Shown piece by piece: positions 6,347-9,705 of a stretch of 9,705 nucleotides of DNA. The stretch is from assembly GCA_030151565.1 (NCBI GenBank), contig JASLDM010000022.1, forward strand, positions 1 through 9,705, given 5' to 3'. Source of the DNA: Flavobacterium sp. GTDB lineage: Bacteria; Bacteroidota; Bacteroidia; Flavobacteriales; Flavobacteriaceae. The notes under the pieces were generated by a model. It searched no databases. It had not been told where the DNA came from and saw only the letters and a program-made list of their open reading frames with translations. Position 1 is the stretch's first letter. Each line of letters starts with the position of its first letter. The position numbers were made by a program, and so were the translations under genes.

Positions 6347-8275
6347 CTATTGATTTAGCCTGCGATCTACAATACGATTGAAATAATCTTGTAAAAAAGC
6401 CTGACACGCTTTGCCTACTTCTTCCATTTCAGGAGTTTTCTTATCGATTAAATTATGTTCTAATCCTTTGTCATCTTTGTCAAAATACCCCGTTATAGAT
6501 TTACCATCAAATCTACAGATGTAATTACCTTGCTGAAAGGTGTATTGATTTGCCGTATAGTTAATCGCATAAGGCTTTACTTTAGCATCGCCCACCAAAC
6601 TACGTCCCCAGCTTCTAAAAGGCTTGTCGTATCCTATTAAATCCAATACCGTTGGATAAATATCTATCTGCTGAGCCAATTTAGCATCCTTACCTTCCAA
6701 CAAACCTGCTTTTGGACTGTAGAATAAAATAGGCACCGCCGAACGGTTAACCACTTTTAAATACTCGTCATAAGCTACCTGATTGGTATGGTCTGCCGTG
6801 ATGATGAATATCGTGTTTTCAAACCAAGGTTCTTTCTGTGCGGCTTCAAAAAACTTTTTAAAAGCATAGTCAGTATACCCTATTGTTTTGTGAATTTGTC
6901 TTGTTCCCTCTGGAAACTTACCTTCATATTTAGCAGGAATATTAAAAGGCTCGTGAGACGATACTGTAAAAAGCGTACTGAAAAAAGGCTGTTCCTTAGC
7001 AGTTACCACTTCACGCATATATTGGAAAAAAGGTTCGTCCCAAATCCCCCAAACACCGTCAAATTCAGCATCGTTATTAAATTCTGTTTTTCCGTAGTAG
7101 TGATCATATCCCAAGATATTTCCAAAACCTAAAAAGCCCATAGAACCATTTGGCGCACCGTGGAAAAAAGAAGTATCATACCCCTTGTTCTTTAATGTAG
7201 ACACTAAAGACTCAATCTCTTGCTTTGGATATGGAGATGATGTAAAGGCATCTTTAAAAGACGGAATCCCTGCAATAACAGAGGAAACACCGTGAATAGA
7301 CTTACTACCATTAGCATAAGCATTGGTAAAAATTAAACTGTGTTGTGCTAATGAATCTATAAAAGGCGTGTAACTGACAAAGTCGGTAATGGTAGTACCT
7401 TCATTGAACGCTCCTGAGTATTCTTTAGCAAAACTCTCCGTGATAAAGAGAACAATATTAGGCGTCGAAGGCTCATTATTGGAGTATTGCTTCACCCCAC
7501 TTACATACTTATTCATTTCTGTTTCTGACATATATTCCGCCTTGGCAAAACTGGTTTTACCAAAAGTTCTGATAATAGAAAAAGGAGTATTTAGGATCAA
7601 ATCAGCGTGTTCGGGCTTCGTTACATAACGGTTTGCATCAATCAAGTTTAACGGACGTGTACTCTTCTTTAAATCGCCACGAATACCCGCTAAAAAACCA
7701 AGACCTACAGCTATAAAGATAAAAACAGAAGCTATGAAATAAGGTTTTTTCTTAACAACCGTTAACTCTTCTTGTATAGAAACCTTCTTATAAAAATAAA
7801 CCCAAAGTGCTGAAGTCAAAAGAAATAAAACAAATACGTGCCAGTAATTCACTAAAAACTTAGAAAATAAGGTCAATTTATTAGACTCGTGTTCCAAACT
7901 ATCCATCACGGCAATCGTGGTTCTAGAGTAGATAAAACGATAGTAAATAAAGTCGATAAAATTAGTTGAATACGCGATTAAATTGAATACAAAATAAACG
8001 TAAAACAAAACCCTTTGATAGCCTTTTTTGGTATTAACAAGCAACGGAAGTATTGAAAGTAATACAAAAAGTAAGTTGACGTAAAATATTGCCATTCTGT
8101 CGAATACGATTCCATGATATGCTAATTTTAGAAACTCCGAAACGGAAGAAACATTCAGTAAATCAAAGTTGTAAAAATAGAAAAGTATTCTTGCAATAAA
8201 GTAAAAAAAGAACGCTAAAAACAATCTATAAAACAAGAGCATTACCTCTTTTAATCGGTAGGAATTAGTAAACAT
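6347..8275 (-). CDS. LTA synthase-like membrane sulfatase-family transferase
   Basis: A 642-residue membrane protein with the build of lipoteichoic acid synthase (LtaS) and related phosphoglycerol transferases. Five hydrophobic helices lie at about 11-35, 61-80, 89-112, 144-161 and 179-198. An extracytoplasmic alkaline-phosphatase/sulfatase-type domain runs from about 272 to 600. Expected active-site elements are visible: NIVLFITES with metal ligand E280, NGSKSIHG where S326 sits in place of the catalytic Thr of LtaS, FFHG at 370-373, SSHEPF with H441, and ITADH with D495 and H496. The family moves a phospho-alcohol head group (phosphoglycerol, or phosphoethanolamine in relatives) from a lipid to an acceptor, using Mn or similar metal. 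A Gram-negative Bacteroidota cell should have no lipoteichoic acid, so the true substrate is unknown. The start at 8275 precedes the first helix and follows a -7 box; M12 is less likely. It appears to be a single-gene unit. Confidence 0.9.
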   Translation of the reverse strand: MFTNSYRLKEVMLLFYRLFLAFFFYFIARILFYFYNFDLLNVSSVSEFLKLAYHGIVFDRMAIFYVNLLFVLLSILPLLVNTKKGYQRVLFYVYFVFNLIAYSTNFIDFIYYRFIYSRTTIAVMDSLEHESNKLTLFSKFLVNYWHVFVLFLLTSALWVYFYKKVSIQEELTVVKKKPYFIASVFIFIAVGLGFLAGIRGDLKKSTRPLNLIDANRYVTKPEHADLILNTPFSIIRTFGKTSFAKAEYMSETEMNKYVSGVKQYSNNEPSTPNIVLFITESFAKEYSGAFNEGTTITDFVSYTPFIDSLAQHSLIFTNAYANGSKSIHGVSSVIAGIPSFKDAFTSSPYPKQEIESLVSTLKNKGYDTSFFHGAPNGSMGFLGFGNILGYDHYYGKTEFNNDAEFDGVWGIWDEPFFQYMREVVTAKEQPFFSTLFTVSSHEPFNIPAKYEGKFPEGTRQIHKTIGYTDYAFKKFFEAAQKEPWFENTIFIITADHTNQVAYDEYLKVVNRSAVPILFYSPKAGLLEGKDAKLAQQIDIYPTVLDLIGYDKPFRSWGRSLVGDAKVKPYAINYTANQYTFQQGNYICRFDGKSITGYFDKDDKGLEHNLIDKKTPEMEEVGKACQAFLQDYFNRIVDRRLNQ

Positions 8276-8283
8276 AAATGTTT

Positions 8284-8311
8284 GTATTTTTTGAATATTT
8301 TACAAAAATAC
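8284..8311. repeat. 8-base inverted repeat over the sulfatase-gene promoter
   Basis: GTATTTTT at 8284-8291 and AAAAATAC at 8304-8311 are perfect inverted arms separated by 12 bases. The second arm covers nearly all of the minus-strand -7 element. Both arms are very AT-rich, so chance is a serious alternative. Confidence 0.3.
8303..8310 (-). promoter_or_regulatory. -7 promoter element for the sulfatase-domain gene
   Basis: On the minus strand this reads TATTTTTG, a full match to TAnnTTTG, 27 bases before the ATG at 8275. No TTG lies at the expected -33 distance. Confidence 0.5.
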
Positions 8312-8359
8312 TCAAAACTTTGGGATTATGGTTTCGATATTTTTTTTAGCTTATTAAAA

Positions 8360-8390
8360 AATATTTTGCTACTTTGCAGATGCAAATATT
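8360..8390. repeat. Overlapping inverted repeats upstream of the acyl-CoA synthetase gene
   Basis: TTTGCA at 8373-8378 and TGCAAA at 8381-8386 are perfect arms around a two-base centre. A longer, one-base-bulged pair, AATATTTTGC at 8360-8369 and GCAAATATT at 8382-8390, shares the right side. The left part also holds two near-identical adjacent octamers, TATTTTGC and TACTTTGC (8362-8377). The compact dyad resembles a regulator binding site; function is inferred from position only. Confidence 0.4.
8370..8377 (+). promoter_or_regulatory. Possible -7 element for the acyl-CoA synthetase gene
   Basis: TACTTTGC resembles TAnnTTTG with one base fewer between TA and TTTG, and lies 20 bases before the ATG at 8398. 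The adjacent TATTTTGC at 8362-8369 is an equal alternative. No -33 TTG is apparent, so this is tentative. Confidence 0.35.
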
Positions 8391-8397
8391 ATAAATC

Positions 8398-9705
8398 ATG
8401 ATACAACCTACACGACTTTTTGATATTCCTTATTTTCAACTAAAGCGCAATCCCTTAAGTGATGCTTTGGTAACAAAAGAGAATGGAGTATGGAAAAAAA
8501 CTTCAACGCAAGACTATATAAATCAAGCGAATCAAATATCAAGAGCATTATTACGGCTAGGTGTTCAAAAAAATGATAAAATTGCTGTGATCTCTTCAAA
8601 CAACAGAACCGTTTGGAATATTTTTGACATTGGTATTTTACAGATAGGCGCTCAGAATGTTCCTATTTACCCTACCATTGCAGCAGAAGACTATCAATAC
8701 ATTTTATCGCATTCAGAGGCTACGTATTGTATTGTTTCCGATCAGGAGGTCTATGACAAGTTAATGTCGGTTAAAGACCAACTTCCTTTGATAAAAGATA
8801 TTTGTTCTTTTGACGAAATTCCAAATTGTAAAAACTGGAAAGAACTATTGGCGGTTGGTGAAGATCCTTCAAATCAAGATGAAGTAGAACAGATCAAAGC
8901 AACCATTACCAAAGATCATTTAGCAACCTTGATTTACACTTCTGGAACTACAGGAAAACCTAAAGGAGTTATGCTAAGTCACGAAAATATCCTTTCAAAC
9001 GTTATTGGAAGTTCAGAACGAGTTCCTTTTGAATTTGGCGAAAACTACAGATCATTGAGCTTCTTGCCTATTTGTCACGTTTTTGAACGTATGTTAATCT
9101 ATTTGTATCAATATTTTAGCGTTTCGATTTATTATGCAGAATCGATAGACAAAATGAGCGACAACTTAAAAGAAGTTCACCCAAATGTTATGACGGTAGT
9201 ACCGCGTTTACTTGAAAAGGTTTACGACAAAATTTATGCTACGGGATCTGAATTAACTGGATTGAAGAAAAGAATTTTCTTTTGGTCTATGGAATTGGGA
9301 TTCAAATACGAGCCGTATGGTAAAAACGGCTGGTGGTATGGTGTAAAACTTGGTATAGCACGAAAATTAGTGTTTAAAAAATGGCAAGAAGCCCTTGGAG
9401 GAGAATTAAAACTCCTAGTTTCGGGAAGTGCAGCATTACAACCTAGGTTAACACGCGTATTTACAGCGGCAGGAATTCCAGTAATGGAAGGTTACGGACT
9501 AACCGAAACGTCACCTGTACTATCCGTTAACGACCAACGTAATCACGGATTTAAAATTGGTACCGTTGGAAAACCGTTAAGCAATGTTGAAATTAAGTTT
9601 GCTGAAGACGGAGAAATCTTATGTAAGGGTCCCAACATTATGATTGGATATTACAAAGATGAAGAGAAAACCAATCAAGAAATCACAAACGGGTATTTCC
9701 ATACA
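8398..9705 (+). CDS. Long-chain fatty acid--CoA ligase, N-terminal part (cut by right edge)
   Basis: An AMP-forming acyl-CoA synthetase that activates fatty acids with ATP and CoA, feeding beta-oxidation or lipid synthesis. Translation from the ATG at 8398 (MIQPTRLFDIPYFQLKRNPL) stays open for 436 codons to the window edge. The ATP-binding P-loop-like motif YTSGTTGKPKG is at 180-190, followed by VMLSHENILSNV. FLPICHVFER follows the family pattern, and GYGLTETSP at 365-373 is the adenylate-binding motif. The last codons, NGYFHT, should lead into the conserved GD of the hinge region just outside. The N-terminal layout (WKKTSTQDYINQANQISRALLRLG) fits the long-chain FAA1-like group, usually near 590 residues, so about a quarter is missing. 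Exact chain-length preference cannot be read. It is divergent from the sulfatase-domain gene, 122 bases away, with an inverted repeat in its promoter region. Confidence 0.93.
   Translation, partial: MIQPTRLFDIPYFQLKRNPLSDALVTKENGVWKKTSTQDYINQANQISRALLRLGVQKNDKIAVISSNNRTVWNIFDIGILQIGAQNVPIYPTIAAEDYQYILSHSEATYCIVSDQEVYDKLMSVKDQLPLIKDICSFDEIPNCKNWKELLAVGEDPSNQDEVEQIKATITKDHLATLIYTSGTTGKPKGVMLSHENILSNVIGSSERVPFEFGENYRSLSFLPICHVFERMLIYLYQYFSVSIYYAESIDKMSDNLKEVHPNVMTVVPRLLEKVYDKIYATGSELTGLKKRIFFWSMELGFKYEPYGKNGWWYGVKLGIARKLVFKKWQEALGGELKLLVSGSAALQPRLTRVFTAAGIPVMEGYGLTETSPVLSVNDQRNHGFKIGTVGKPLSNVEIKFAEDGEILCKGPNIMIGYYKDEEKTNQEITNGYFHT

Noticed and set aside
8408..8599. 63-codon minus-strand frame after the divergent promoter region
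   Set aside because: It is fully antisense to the acyl-CoA synthetase reading frame, with no domain signal.

Overview
The window is AT-rich and reads like a chromosomal segment of a Bacteroidota species, most likely a member of the Flavobacteriaceae. Three points suggest this. The spaces before genes carry matches to the Bacteroidota -7 element (TAnnTTTG) rather than E. coli-type -10 boxes. Most start codons lack a Shine-Dalgarno sequence. A MutS2-like ATPase without an Smr domain sits directly in front of a DCC-family protein. The genus cannot be told from this sequence, and no mobile element, CRISPR array, tRNA or rRNA was seen.

Layout. Positions 1-551 (minus) hold the N-terminal part of galE, UDP-glucose 4-epimerase, cut by the left edge. 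Positions 552-956 are a 405-base space with no convincing gene but with a nested set of inverted repeats. Positions 957-3128 (plus) encode the MutS2-family ATPase, and 3131-3544 (plus) a DCC/DUF393 putative thiol-disulfide oxidoreductase only 2 bases later, so the pair looks like an operon. Positions 3641-6073 (plus) are pheT, complete, with its own promoter and a strong intrinsic terminator at 6093-6127. A second terminator at 6293-6322 faces the other way and ends the minus-strand gene at 6347-8275, a five-helix membrane protein with an extracytoplasmic LtaS-like sulfatase domain. Positions 8276-8397 are a divergent promoter region. Positions 8398-9705 (plus) are the first 436 codons of a long-chain acyl-CoA synthetase, cut by the right edge.

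How the genes relate. They look like a run of housekeeping genes rather than one pathway: sugar-nucleotide metabolism, nucleic-acid maintenance, tRNA charging, envelope modification and fatty-acid activation. The only tight functional unit is mutS2 plus the DCC gene. The convergent pheT/sulfatase pair is separated by two back-to-back terminators.

Nothing here is clearly a new system. The points most worth a second look are the missing Smr domain in MutS2, short inverted repeats that overlap the -7 element at four promoters, the nested inverted repeats in the 552-956 space, and the unknown substrate of the LtaS-like enzyme in a presumably Gram-negative cell.
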